From an uncultured Cetobacterium sp. (GTDB lineage: Bacteria > Fusobacteriota > Fusobacteriia > Fusobacteriales > Fusobacteriaceae): a stretch of DNA of 49,203 nt. Below, one piece after another: positions 41,647-49,099 of this stretch. Position 1 is the first letter of the stretch. Each line of letters opens with the position of its first letter. The stretch covers positions 1 through 49,203 of the forward strand of contig NZ_CAMTIK010000014.1 of the NCBI RefSeq assembly GCF_947072685.1, written 5' to 3'. A program made the position numbers and the translations under genes. The notes under the pieces were generated by a model that was not told where the DNA came from, ran no database searches, and was given only the letters and a program-made list of their open reading frames with translations.

Positions 41647-42627
41647 TTATTTATAAGCATTGCCTGCAAGTCCAACAGCAACTTTAGCTTTTGTAATTTT
41701 TTCTTTGGCGATAGCTCTAGCTTTGATAGAACCTTTAGTTAGAACCTCTTTAACATAATCCATATTATTAACTAATTCTTCTCGTCTCTCTCTGGCTTCC
41801 TTAAAATACTCAAGAATAGCATTCAAAAGTTCATTTTTAGCATGACCATATCCATAATTCCCTGCAACAAATTTAGCTTTCATTTCTTCAACTTGTTCTT
41901 TAGTAGCGAAAAGTTCATAAAGTTTTGTGATGTTGTTATCTGGATTTTTAGGTTCTTCTAGTGGTGTCGAATCGGTAACAATACTCATAACCTGTTTTTT
42001 CAATTCTTTTTTAGACGCAAACATATTTATTGTGTTTCCATAAGATTTACTCATTTTCTGACCGTCAGTACCAGGAACAACAGCAAGAGACTCAAGAATT
42101 TGTGGCTCTGGAAGTTTAAAAAGCTCAACATCATATTGTTGATTAAATTTTAAAGCGATATCTCGAGTCATCTCTAGATGTTGCTTTTGATCTTTTCCAA
42201 CAGGTACAATATCAGCATCATACATTAAAATATCAGCGGCCATAAGAACAGGATATGTAAGTAATCCTGTATTTGCACTAAATCCTTTTGCAGTTTTATC
42301 TTTGTATGAATGCCCTCTTTCCAAAAGACCTACTGGCGTAATATTAGAAAGCAACCAAGTTAGCTCTGTATGTTCAGGAACATCTGATTGTAGAAAGATT
42401 GTAGATTTCTCTGGGTTAAGTCCAAGTGCTAAGTAATCCAATACAATGTTGTAAGAGTTTTCTCTTAGTGCTTTAGGGTCAGTAAGAGAGGTCAGTGAGT
42501 GATAGTCAGCAATAAAGTAAAAACCTTCATAGCTGTTTTGGTTATCAATAAATTGTTTCATTGCACCGAAATAATTACCTAAATGTAATATTCCGCTAGG
42601 TTGAATACCTGAAATACTTCTTTTCAT
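41647..42627 (-). CDS. trpS: Tryptophanyl-tRNA synthetase
   Basis: TrpRS charges tRNA-Trp. The 326-residue class I enzyme has the HIGH-type motif in SGIQPSGILHLGNYFGA, the motif GLLERGHSYKDK, the ATP-binding KMSKS in TDGQKMSKSYGN, and the PVGKDQKQHLEMTRDIA sequence typical of bacterial TrpS. It is monocistronic on the minus strand with AAGGAG ahead of ATG 42627. Its promoter overlaps a long inverted repeat (see separate entry). I see no T-box leader; the untranslated region is only about 35-40 bases. Confidence 0.97.
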   Translation of the reverse strand: MKRSISGIQPSGILHLGNYFGAMKQFIDNQNSYEGFYFIADYHSLTSLTDPKALRENSYNIVLDYLALGLNPEKSTIFLQSDVPEHTELTWLLSNITPVGLLERGHSYKDKTAKGFSANTGLLTYPVLMAADILMYDADIVPVGKDQKQHLEMTRDIALKFNQQYDVELFKLPEPQILESLAVVPGTDGQKMSKSYGNTINMFASKKELKKQVMSIVTDSTPLEEPKNPDNNITKLYELFATKEQVEEMKAKFVAGNYGYGHAKNELLNAILEYFKEARERREELVNNMDYVKEVLTKGSIKARAIAKEKITKAKVAVGLAGNAYK

Positions 42628-42642
42628 AAAAAACTCCTTTAT

Positions 42643-42698
42643 ATGTAAAATGATATATTTTTATATATAATTTTACATTATTTTCCTTAAATTATCAA
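42643..42698 (-). promoter_or_regulatory. trpS promoter overlapping a 15-bp inverted repeat
   Basis: On the minus strand: -35 TTGATA (42698-42693), 17-base spacer, -10 TAAAAT (42675-42670). The -10 lies in one arm of a near-perfect inverted repeat (arms 42643-42657 and 42664-42678, outer sequence ATGTAAAAT...ATTTTACAT, one mismatch, six-base centre), which covers the -10 and start region and could be an operator or an mRNA 5-prime hairpin. Confidence 0.6.
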
Positions 42699-42713
42699 TA
42701 GAGTAGATTTTCC

Positions 42714-42742
42714 TTGTGAAAGCGAGTTGAATTGAATATAAT
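42714..42742 (+). promoter_or_regulatory. Promoter of the M32 carboxypeptidase gene
   Basis: -35 TTGTGA (42714-42719), 17-base spacer, -10 TATAAT (42737-42742). It is divergent from the trpS promoter, with 15 bases between the two -35 elements. Confidence 0.75.
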
Positions 42743-42768
42743 AAAAGAAAAAACCAGGAGGTAGAATT

Positions 42769-44256
42769 ATGGAAGAGAAAATTTTAAAATTTAGGGAAAA
42801 AATAAAAGAGAAAAAATTGATAGATTCTATGTTAGCTTTACTTCAATGGGATTTGGAAACTCAGACACCAAAAGGCGGTTATAAATTACTCTCTGAAATG
42901 ATAGGAGAATTGAGTTTAAAAAGTTATAATTTGACTACTTCAAAAGAATTTATTACTCTTGTAAATGAATTGAAGGAAAATGAAAATGGATTAGATGATA
43001 TGTTGAAAAAAGAGATAGAACTTTTAATAGAAGAAATAGACAAGGTGAAAGTTATACCTTCTGAAGAGTATAGAGCATACTCAGAACTGACAGCTAAAGC
43101 TCAAGGTGTATGGGAAAAAGCGAGAGAAGATAATGATTTTAAAAGTTTTGCTCCGATATTAGAGCAGATTTTTTATTATAACAAAAAATTTATAGGATAT
43201 CGAAATACAGGGAAAAGTTTGTACTCGGTTCTATTGAGCGATTATGAAAAAGGGATGGACACGGAGAGATTAGATCTATTTTTTAAAGAATTGAAAAAAG
43301 ATATAGTTCCTCTATTGAGAGAGATATCGAGAAATAAAAGAGATTTTAAGAAGAAAATAGAGTTTAATGTTTCTAAAGAACAACAAAAGTTTCTTTCAAA
43401 AGACATTTTAAAATATATAGGTTTTGATTTGGATAGAGGGTTAATATCTGAGAGTGCACACCCGTTTACTCTAACAGTGAGTAAAGATGATGTTAGATTG
43501 ACAACGAGATACTTTGAAGATATTCCGTTTTCATCTATATTTAGTAGTATACATGAAGGTGGTCATGGCATCTATGAACAAAATGTGGATGAGAAATTAA
43601 AAGATACCATTCTTGCAGATGGAGCATCTATGGGAGTGCATGAGTCACAGTCAAGATTTTATGAAAATATAGTAGGAAGAAGCAAAGAGTTTTGGATAGG
43701 ATATTTTGGTAGAGCTAAAAAATATTATCCAGATTTAGAAAATTTAACGATAGATGAGATATATAAAGGGATAAACCAAGTGGAGCCTTCTTTGGTTAGA
43801 GTAGAGGCTGATGAGTTGACATATTCACTGCACATAATGATCAGATATGAGATTGAAAAAGGGATTTTTTCAGGGGAATATCAGGTTGAAAATCTTCCAG
43901 AAATTTGGAGAGAAAAAATGATGGAATATTTAGGAGTTGAACCGAAAACAGATTCGGAAGGAGTGCTCCAAGATGTTCATTGGTCTTGTGGATTAATTGG
44001 GTATTTTCCATCCTATGCTCTAGGAAATGTTTATTCTGCTCAAATATTAAGCAGTATGAAAAAAGATTTTAATGTCTCAGGAGTTTTGGAAAGAGGAGAG
44101 TTATCTGTAATAAAAGACTGGTTAAATAGCCGTATCCATAGATATGGGAAGTTGAAATCACCTGAAGAGATTATTCAAATGGTCACAGGTGAGGGAATAA
44201 ATCCAAAATATTATATAGAATATTTAAAAGAAAAATATAGAAAAATATACAATTAG
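42769..44256 (+). CDS. M32-family metallocarboxypeptidase (Taq type)
   Basis: The 495-residue cytoplasmic protein matches carboxypeptidase Taq, which removes C-terminal residues from peptides. It has the zinc site HEGGH (262-266, HExxH type) and the family motifs HPFT (231-234), HESQSRFYEN with the third zinc-ligand glutamate, and the late IHRYGKLKSPEEI. LQWDLETQTPKGG near the start is also typical. Length is standard for M32 (about 500). AGGAGG precedes ATG 42769. A sugar kinase gene follows after 10 bases. Confidence 0.93.
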   Translation: MEEKILKFREKIKEKKLIDSMLALLQWDLETQTPKGGYKLLSEMIGELSLKSYNLTTSKEFITLVNELKENENGLDDMLKKEIELLIEEIDKVKVIPSEEYRAYSELTAKAQGVWEKAREDNDFKSFAPILEQIFYYNKKFIGYRNTGKSLYSVLLSDYEKGMDTERLDLFFKELKKDIVPLLREISRNKRDFKKKIEFNVSKEQQKFLSKDILKYIGFDLDRGLISESAHPFTLTVSKDDVRLTTRYFEDIPFSSIFSSIHEGGHGIYEQNVDEKLKDTILADGASMGVHESQSRFYENIVGRSKEFWIGYFGRAKKYYPDLENLTIDEIYKGINQVEPSLVRVEADELTYSLHIMIRYEIEKGIFSGEYQVENLPEIWREKMMEYLGVEPKTDSEGVLQDVHWSCGLIGYFPSYALGNVYSAQILSSMKKDFNVSGVLERGELSVIKDWLNSRIHRYGKLKSPEEIIQMVTGEGINPKYYIEYLKEKYRKIYN

Positions 44257-44266
44257 GAGGGGGAAT

Positions 44267-45214
44267 ATGTATTATTTTGCGGGAGTAGATGTCGGAGGAA
44301 CGAATACTAAAATTGGAATATTGAATGGTGAAGGCGATATTTTGAAGAGTGTGAGTATAAAAACAGAATCTATAATGGGAGTGGATTATACACTAAATAA
44401 AATATGGGAGACCATTTTAGTGTTGTTGGATGAACTGGATATAGATAGAGATGTTATAAAAGGTATAGGTATGGGGATACCGGGGCCAGTTATAGAGCAA
44501 AAAAAAGTTGGATTTTTTGCAAACTTTCCTTGGGAACAAAATGTTAATATAAGTGAAAAAATGGAAAAAATATCTGGAGTAAAAACAAGATTGGAGAATG
44601 ATGTGAATGTTATTGCTCTAGGAGAAACTTTATATGGAGCAGGGAAAGGGTTTTCAAAGAGTATAACGATAGCTCTTGGCACGGGAATAGGTGGCGGTAT
44701 CTTTATAGATGGGAAATTGATTTCGGGTGCTACTGGTGCCGGTGGAGAGATTGGACATATGAAGTTAGAAAAAGATGGGAAACTTTGTGGTTGTGGTCAA
44801 AAAGGGTGTTTTGAAACATACGCTTCAGCTACAGGGGTTATGAGAGAGACTTTATCAAGACTTCAAATGAACAAAGATAACTCTTTATATAAATTTATAG
44901 AAGGTGATTTGAATAGATTAGAGGCAAAACATGTTTTTGATGAAGCTAAAAAAGGAGATAAGTTTTGTTTAGATATAGTTGATTATGTCTCGGAGTATTT
45001 AGCTCTAGGAATTGGAAATGTTTTAAATATTATTAATCCTGAAGTTGTTATTTTAGCTGGTGGAGTTGCTTTGGCAGGAGATATTTTAATGGAGGGAGTG
45101 AAAGAAAAATTGCCACGTTACGCTTTAGGAATAACGATAGAAAATCTAGAAATTAAAATAGGAGAGCTTGGGAATGATGCTGGAATAAAAGGGGCATCGG
45201 CATTAACGATATAA
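44267..45214 (+). CDS. ROK-family sugar kinase (probable glucokinase)
   Basis: The 315-residue protein has the ROK phosphate motif GVDVGGTNTKIGI (about 6-18), the sugar-binding ENDVN and GTGIGGGIFIDG, the glycine-rich GAGGEIGHMKL, and the ROK zinc motif CGCGQKGCFETYAS. These are the features of bacterial glucokinases (GlcK) of the ROK family; fructokinase or N-acetyl sugar kinase activity cannot be ruled out. It is behind AGGAGGGGG and probably cotranscribed with the carboxypeptidase gene. Confidence 0.88.
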   Translation: MYYFAGVDVGGTNTKIGILNGEGDILKSVSIKTESIMGVDYTLNKIWETILVLLDELDIDRDVIKGIGMGIPGPVIEQKKVGFFANFPWEQNVNISEKMEKISGVKTRLENDVNVIALGETLYGAGKGFSKSITIALGTGIGGGIFIDGKLISGATGAGGEIGHMKLEKDGKLCGCGQKGCFETYASATGVMRETLSRLQMNKDNSLYKFIEGDLNRLEAKHVFDEAKKGDKFCLDIVDYVSEYLALGIGNVLNIINPEVVILAGGVALAGDILMEGVKEKLPRYALGITIENLEIKIGELGNDAGIKGASALTI

Positions 45215-45238
45215 AAAATAAATAAAGTTAAGTATTTG

Positions 45239-45267
45239 TTGACAAAGATTCATTAAAAGGTTAAAAT
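45239..45267 (+). promoter_or_regulatory. Promoter of the SatP-like gene
   Basis: -35 TTGACA (45239-45244), 17-base spacer, -10 TAAAAT (45262-45267). Confidence 0.8.
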
Positions 45268-45309
45268 ATTCCTTGCGTAAAAAAAAATTATTAAGGAGTA
45301 TTTGAAAAA

Positions 45310-45921
45310 ATGAATCAAAACAATCATGTTAAAATTGAAGTGGCAGATCCTTCAGCATTAGGTCTTTTAGGTCTTGCAATAGTTACATTTGTGGCATCAG
45401 CTAACAAATTTGGAATCGTAAGTGGAGTGTCTTTGGTAATCCCTTGGGCGATATTTTTAGGGGCATTCGTACAGCTAATAGCTTGTTTAAACGATATTAA
45501 ACATGGAAACGTGTTTGGAACTACAGCTTTTGGAGGATATGCATTCTTCTGGTTTGGAATGGCTATGAGCTGGATGATCCAATTAGGTGTGTTTGGTGAA
45601 GCGATGAAAGCAGCAGCGGATCCAAAAGCTTTTGGATTTGTATTCTTAGGATATTTAATATTTACATTATACATGACAGTAGGGGCTATTGAGACTAATA
45701 AGACGCTATTGATCATATTTGTATTAATAGATTTTCTGTTTATAGGATTAGCAGGAACAGCCTTTGGAATTGCACCTCATGCAATGCATACACTAGCTGC
45801 AGTATCTGAGTTTTTAATAGCTCTAATGTCATTCTATGGATCTGCTGCAAATGTATTGAATAAAACTTTCGGAAGAGAGTTCTTACCATTAGGAAAACCT
45901 TTGGGAATATTCAAAAAATAA
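45310..45921 (+). CDS. satP: Acetate/succinate transporter, GPR1/FUN34/SatP family
   Basis: The 203-residue membrane protein has six predicted segments and the family signature near its start (DPSALGLLGLAIVTF, corresponding to the NPAPLGL motif with two substitutions). Other family features are FGGYAFFWFGMAMSW (the YGxFW-type motif) and a final FYGSAANVLNKTFGREFLPLG. SatP proteins are proton-linked or anion-channel-like acetate and succinate transporters; for a fermentative organism this may export or take up acetate. It is monocistronic with its own promoter. AGGAG stands 11 bases before ATG 45310, rather distant. Confidence 0.88.
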   Translation: MNQNNHVKIEVADPSALGLLGLAIVTFVASANKFGIVSGVSLVIPWAIFLGAFVQLIACLNDIKHGNVFGTTAFGGYAFFWFGMAMSWMIQLGVFGEAMKAAADPKAFGFVFLGYLIFTLYMTVGAIETNKTLLIIFVLIDFLFIGLAGTAFGIAPHAMHTLAAVSEFLIALMSFYGSAANVLNKTFGREFLPLGKPLGIFKK

Positions 45922-45945
45922 TATAGTTACAAACCAAAAAATAAA

Positions 45946-45974
45946 TTGACAAAATAGGAAAAAATCTATATAAT
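45946..45974 (+). promoter_or_regulatory. Consensus promoter of rplM-rpsI
   Basis: -35 TTGACA (45946-45951), 17-base spacer, -10 TATAAT (45969-45974), all perfect, as expected for a ribosomal protein operon. Confidence 0.9.
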
Positions 45975-45980
45975 AGATGG

Positions 45981-46061
45981 GTATAATAAATCCTTTCCCA
46001 CAAAGGAACGCCGTTCGTTATATTAAAATAAATATAACTATTTTCGAGGAGGAAAAAACAC
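45981..46061 (+). promoter_or_regulatory. Structured 5-prime leader of rplM, candidate L13 autoregulatory element
   Basis: The transcript leader of about 80 bases folds plausibly: a stem TCCTTT/AAAGGA around a CCCAC loop (near 45991-46007), a small AACG/CGTT stem next to it, and an outer TATAA/TTATA pairing. L13 leader elements controlling rplM-rpsI are known in Firmicutes; position and size fit, but I cannot confirm the consensus by eye. Confidence 0.4.
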
Positions 46062-46496
46062 GTGAAAAAATACACTGCTATGCAAAGAAAAGAAGACGTT
46101 GTTAGAGAATTCGTTCACTATGACGCAGAAGGAAAAATTTTAGGAAGATTAGCTGCTGAAATAGCTAAGAAATTAATGGGTAAAGATAAAGTTTCTTACA
46201 CTCCACACATTGACGGAGGAGACTTCGTAGTTGTTACAAATATCGAGAAGGTAGCTGTAACTGGAAAGAAATTAACAGATAAAATTTACTACAGCCATTC
46301 AGGATTCCCTGGTGGATTAAAAGAAAGAAGATTAGAAGAGATTCTTGCAAAGAATCCTAAAGAAGCTTTAATGCTAGCTGTTAAGAGAATGCTTCCAAAG
46401 AACAGATTAGGAAGAGAGCAGTTAACAAGATTAAGAATATTTGTTGGAGCTGAGCACGCTCATACTGCACAAAAACCAGTAAAGGTAGAATTTTAA
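46062..46496 (+). CDS. rplM: 50S ribosomal protein L13
   Basis: The 144-residue protein shows the L13 hallmarks: WYHYDAEGKILGRLAAEIAKKLMGKDK-like start (here VHYDAEGKILGRLA), HIDGGDFVVVTN, the signature HSGFPGGLKERRLEEILAKNPKEAL and MLPKNRLGREQLTRLRIFVGAEHAH. L13 is an early-assembly protein of the large subunit. It starts with GTG behind GAGGAGG and pairs with rpsI, as in nearly all bacteria. Confidence 0.98.
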   Translation: MKKYTAMQRKEDVVREFVHYDAEGKILGRLAAEIAKKLMGKDKVSYTPHIDGGDFVVVTNIEKVAVTGKKLTDKIYYSHSGFPGGLKERRLEEILAKNPKEALMLAVKRMLPKNRLGREQLTRLRIFVGAEHAHTAQKPVKVEF

Positions 46497-46512
46497 TTAG
46501 GAGGGATTGACA

Positions 46513-46911
46513 GTGGCAGAAATGATTCAATATAGAGGAACTGGAAGAAGAAAAACTTCAGTAGCAAGAGTAAGACTTATCCCTGGTGGAAAAGGAATCG
46601 AAATAAACGGAAAAACTATGGCAGATTACTTCGGTGGAAGAGAGTTACTTTCTAAAATCGTTGAGCAACCATTAGCATTAACTGAAACTTTAGATAAGTT
46701 CGAAGTTAAAGTAAACGTATTTGGTGGAGGAAATGCTGGTCAAGCTGGAGCTATCAGACATGGACTATCAAGAGCTTTAGTAGAAGCTGACGAGACTTTA
46801 AAAATGGCTTTAAGAGAAGCTGGATTCTTAACAAGAGATTCAAGAATGGTAGAAAGAAAGAAATACGGAAAGAGAAAAGCAAGAAGATCACCACAATTCT
46901 CAAAAAGATAG
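46513..46911 (+). CDS. rpsI: 30S ribosomal protein S9
   Basis: The 132-residue protein has the S9 sequence: [16 protein letters not shown] at the start, [20 protein letters not shown] in the middle and the C-terminal tail [17 protein letters not shown], whose final arginine contacts P-site tRNA. GTG 46513 is chosen as it stands seven bases after AGGAGGG; TTG 46507 is too close and ATG 46522 too far. Cotranscribed with rplM. Confidence 0.98.
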   Translation: MAEMIQYRGTGRRKTSVARVRLIPGGKGIEINGKTMADYFGGRELLSKIVEQPLALTETLDKFEVKVNVFGGGNAGQAGAIRHGLSRALVEADETLKMALREAGFLTRDSRMVERKKYGKRKARRSPQFSKR

Positions 46912-46944
46912 TTGTTTGTATCAAATTGTTTTATCAAGAAGTTC

Positions 46945-46979
46945 AAAGCGAATACATTTGTATTCGCTTTTTTTTTCTT
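46945..46979 (+). terminator. Rho-independent terminator after rpsI
   Basis: Eleven-base perfect arms AAAGCGAATAC (46945-46955) and GTATTCGCTTT (46960-46970) with a four-base loop and a long T run. Confidence 0.95.
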
Positions 46980-47204
46980 AATTTTTTTAAAAAAAGCATG
47001 GCATATATATTATATATTTTTAAAATTTAAAAGTTATATATCTAAGTTAAAATACAAGAAGAGCTACATAAAAAAATAACAAGGACACCATACAAACGTT
47101 ATAGTAAACAGGAAAATTCAAATTTAAATTAAAGGAAGTATATAAAAATTAGAACAAAAAGACGTAAAAAAAGTTAAAAAAGTTTGAAAAAAAATAAAAA
47201 AATA
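46980..47204 (+). other. Gene-free AT-rich stretch upstream of the porin
   Basis: Together with its flanks, this is the largest intergenic gap (46912-47302). It is about 80% A+T, with many A tracts spaced irregularly (for example around 47140-47200), and holds no open frame with a ribosome binding site. A-tract-rich DNA just upstream of a strong promoter may act as an UP element or be intrinsically bent. A small RNA cannot be excluded. Confidence 0.5.
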
Positions 47205-47233
47205 TTTACAAATAGGATAAAATATTGTATAAA
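47205..47233 (+). promoter_or_regulatory. Promoter of the FomA-like porin gene
   Basis: -35 TTTACA (47205-47210), 17-base spacer, -10 TATAAA (47228-47233), followed by a leader of about 60 bases with a GGAGGG binding site before the ATG. Confidence 0.7.
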
Positions 47234-47302
47234 CTACATAACGGGAGAAATTTCAAATTAGGGGTTTCTAAAAAACAAAAAAAATAACTGGAGGGAATTT
47301 AT

Positions 47303-48409
47303 ATGAAAAAGTTAGCACTTTTATTAGGTTCTTTATTAGTGGTTGGAGCAACAGCTCACGCTAAAGAAGTAGTAGCAGCACCGGTAGAGGTTTCAAAAGA
47401 GGTTGTAGTTGTAGCTGAGCCAGTAGTTGAGGTTATAGTTGTAGAGGAAGCTTTTAGACCGACTGGATATATTGGGGTAGAATATAGAGCTTACGGAGAA
47501 ACTGAAGGGCATGGAGATAAATTTAGAGGGAATACAGGAACTGTAAATGCACCTGCTGATAACCAAGATACGTGGAACAGAGGAGCTAACAATAGAGCTA
47601 GACTTCAGACAACTTTTGGTATCCAAATGACAGAGAACGCTAAGTTAGAAGGAAGAATTAGAGACTATAGTAATTTAGAAACAGGTTCTGTAAGAAAATT
47701 AGGAAAAACTACAGGAACAGAAACAAGATTAAGATATTACTATAAGCATACTGATACTTTAACTTCAAGATTACAATATAGAGATGAAGAGAACGACTCT
47801 CAAAACTTTGAGTATATGCTAAGAATTAATACATATAAAAATAAAGGTGGACTATTAGAATCATTAGTATTTGCACCAAAACTTTATCACTCTATGGCAG
47901 CTAATAATGGTGGGAACTATACAAATACTTTAGGAATGAATATTGAGTACGCTGGAAATCTTCCATTAGGATTCACTTGGGATGGAGCGGTTTATTTAAA
48001 TCAATATTTCTATAATCAAGATATAACAACAGGTGTTAATGAAACTAAAGATAAAGAGTTCCAAGCTGAAGTAGAGCTTTATTTATATAGAACAGTTGGG
48101 TTATATGCAACTGAAAAATATAATTTAGACTTCAATTTTGAAGGTGGATATGATCCATATGTATTTAGACAATATGATAGATATGCAAAAGATGCTGAAA
48201 AAGGAACTTGGTCACAAACACAAGAGAAGAATACATATAGCTTATATACAGCTATGGATGTTTCTTTAAAGTATCAAATGACACCTGCAGTATCTGTTAA
48301 AGGTGGAGTTGGAGCAGAGTATAGAAACTGGGATAATGAAGCTCAGTCAAGCGCTAATGACTGGAGATGGCAACCATTTGCATTTGTTTCTATGAATGCT
48401 AAGTTCTAA
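47303..48409 (+). CDS. fomA: FomA-like outer-membrane porin
   Basis: The 368-residue protein has a signal peptide (MKKLALLLGSLLVVGATAHA, cleavage before KEV), a short Val/Glu/Pro-rich segment (about 21-48) and a beta-barrel domain to the end: alternating aromatic strands, segments such as NFEGGYDPYVFRQYDRY and GAEYRNWDNEAQSSANDWRWQPFAFVSMNAKF-like final strands with a terminal phenylalanine, the outer-membrane signature. As I recall, F. nucleatum FomA shares the MKKLAL start, the DFNFEGGYD segment and the WRWQP end. It should be a major nonspecific porin. Codon choice is biased toward those of the ribosomal protein genes, suggesting high expression. Monocistronic. Confidence 0.88.
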   Translation: MKKLALLLGSLLVVGATAHAKEVVAAPVEVSKEVVVVAEPVVEVIVVEEAFRPTGYIGVEYRAYGETEGHGDKFRGNTGTVNAPADNQDTWNRGANNRARLQTTFGIQMTENAKLEGRIRDYSNLETGSVRKLGKTTGTETRLRYYYKHTDTLTSRLQYRDEENDSQNFEYMLRINTYKNKGGLLESLVFAPKLYHSMAANNGGNYTNTLGMNIEYAGNLPLGFTWDGAVYLNQYFYNQDITTGVNETKDKEFQAEVELYLYRTVGLYATEKYNLDFNFEGGYDPYVFRQYDRYAKDAEKGTWSQTQEKNTYSLYTAMDVSLKYQMTPAVSVKGGVGAEYRNWDNEAQSSANDWRWQPFAFVSMNAKF

Positions 48410-48426
48410 TAACAATATATAAAATT

Positions 48427-48459
48427 TTATCCCCTTCTAAAATGAAGGGGATTTTTTTT
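48427..48459 (+). terminator. Rho-independent terminator after the porin
   Basis: Arms ATCCCCTT (48429-48436) and AAGGGGAT (48445-48452) then a T run. The AGGAGG of the next gene directly abuts the T run. Confidence 0.9.
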
Positions 48460-48475
48460 AGGAGGTAATAAAATT

Positions 48476-48964
48476 ATGAAGAGATTATTGATATTTTTAT
48501 CTTTAACAAGCACATTGTTTTGTCAGATTCCAGCGAGAGTAGAAACTAATATTTTTCAAGAATCTTTAAATCAAGATAGAGGTAATGGGTATGTTCGAGA
48601 CCAAAAGAGAGCTTTTGAAAGGATTGTAAAAAGTGGAGAAAAAAATGGGCTGACGACTCAAGAAATTGATGAAATAGTTATTAGTTTGGAAAAAGTATAT
48701 GGAAAAAACTATGAGGTTATATACAAATATTTTTCCTATGAGTTAAAAGATAAGAGTGAAGAGAAAAGGCAAAGAACGCAGAAAAATAAAAAAAATGAAG
48801 AATATAAAGTGAAATATGACGATTCTTTAAAAGTAGTAAAAGTTCCTCAAAATGTAAAAGAGTATATTGTAAATCATGCGAAAAATAGATATCCAGATGA
48901 TTATGAAGAAAGACTGTCATATACAGAAGAATTGATTGAATTTTATAACTTTTTAAAAAAATAA
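48476..48964 (+). CDS. Small exported protein of unknown function
   Basis: The 162-residue product has a signal peptide (MKRLLIFLSLTSTLFC, cleavage near residue 17; the Cys 16 is not in a good lipobox, but a lipoprotein is not fully excluded). The mature part is charged and helical: GYVRDQKRAFERIVKSGEKNG, a Lys/Arg/Glu-rich middle (about 95-110), and a C-terminal helix with tyrosines. I recognise no family. AGGAGG (48460-48465) precedes ATG 48476 by 10 bases. It lies directly behind the porin terminator with no promoter of its own visible, so it depends on read-through of that terminator or a promoter inside the porin gene. Confidence 0.6.
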   Translation: MKRLLIFLSLTSTLFCQIPARVETNIFQESLNQDRGNGYVRDQKRAFERIVKSGEKNGLTTQEIDEIVISLEKVYGKNYEVIYKYFSYELKDKSEEKRQRTQKNKKNEEYKVKYDDSLKVVKVPQNVKEYIVNHAKNRYPDDYEERLSYTEELIEFYNFLKK

Positions 48965-49044
48965 AAACTTTTTAAGAATTGGTGGCGTCTTATTAGTTAT
49001 AAAGTGCTAAATTAATTGAGTTTAAAGTAAATTCCCCGTTAAAA

Positions 49045-49080
49045 AATAAACCCTAAATTGTATTGGGGTTTATTTTTTTT
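49045..49080 (+). terminator. Rho-independent terminator
   Basis: Arms AATAAACCC (about 49045-49053) and GGGTTTATT (49066-49074) with an extra T-G pair at the loop side, followed by TTTTTT. It ends the small exported protein transcript about 80 bases after the stop. Confidence 0.85.
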
Positions 49081-49099
49081 AAAAAAATAAAAAAAGTTG

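Noticed and set aside
41545-41742. 65-codon frame beginning inside tRNA-Arg
   Set aside because: It overlaps the tRNA, a terminator hairpin and the 3-prime end of trpS, so it cannot be a real gene.
42628-42700. T-box riboswitch ahead of trpS
   Set aside because: The leader is only about 35-40 bases and lacks the T-box sequence and antiterminator; a dyad over the promoter is the better description.
45324-45716. 130-codon minus-strand frame opposite satP
   Set aside because: Its frame mirrors the membrane-protein codons of satP and it resembles no protein; satP has the promoter and signature motif.
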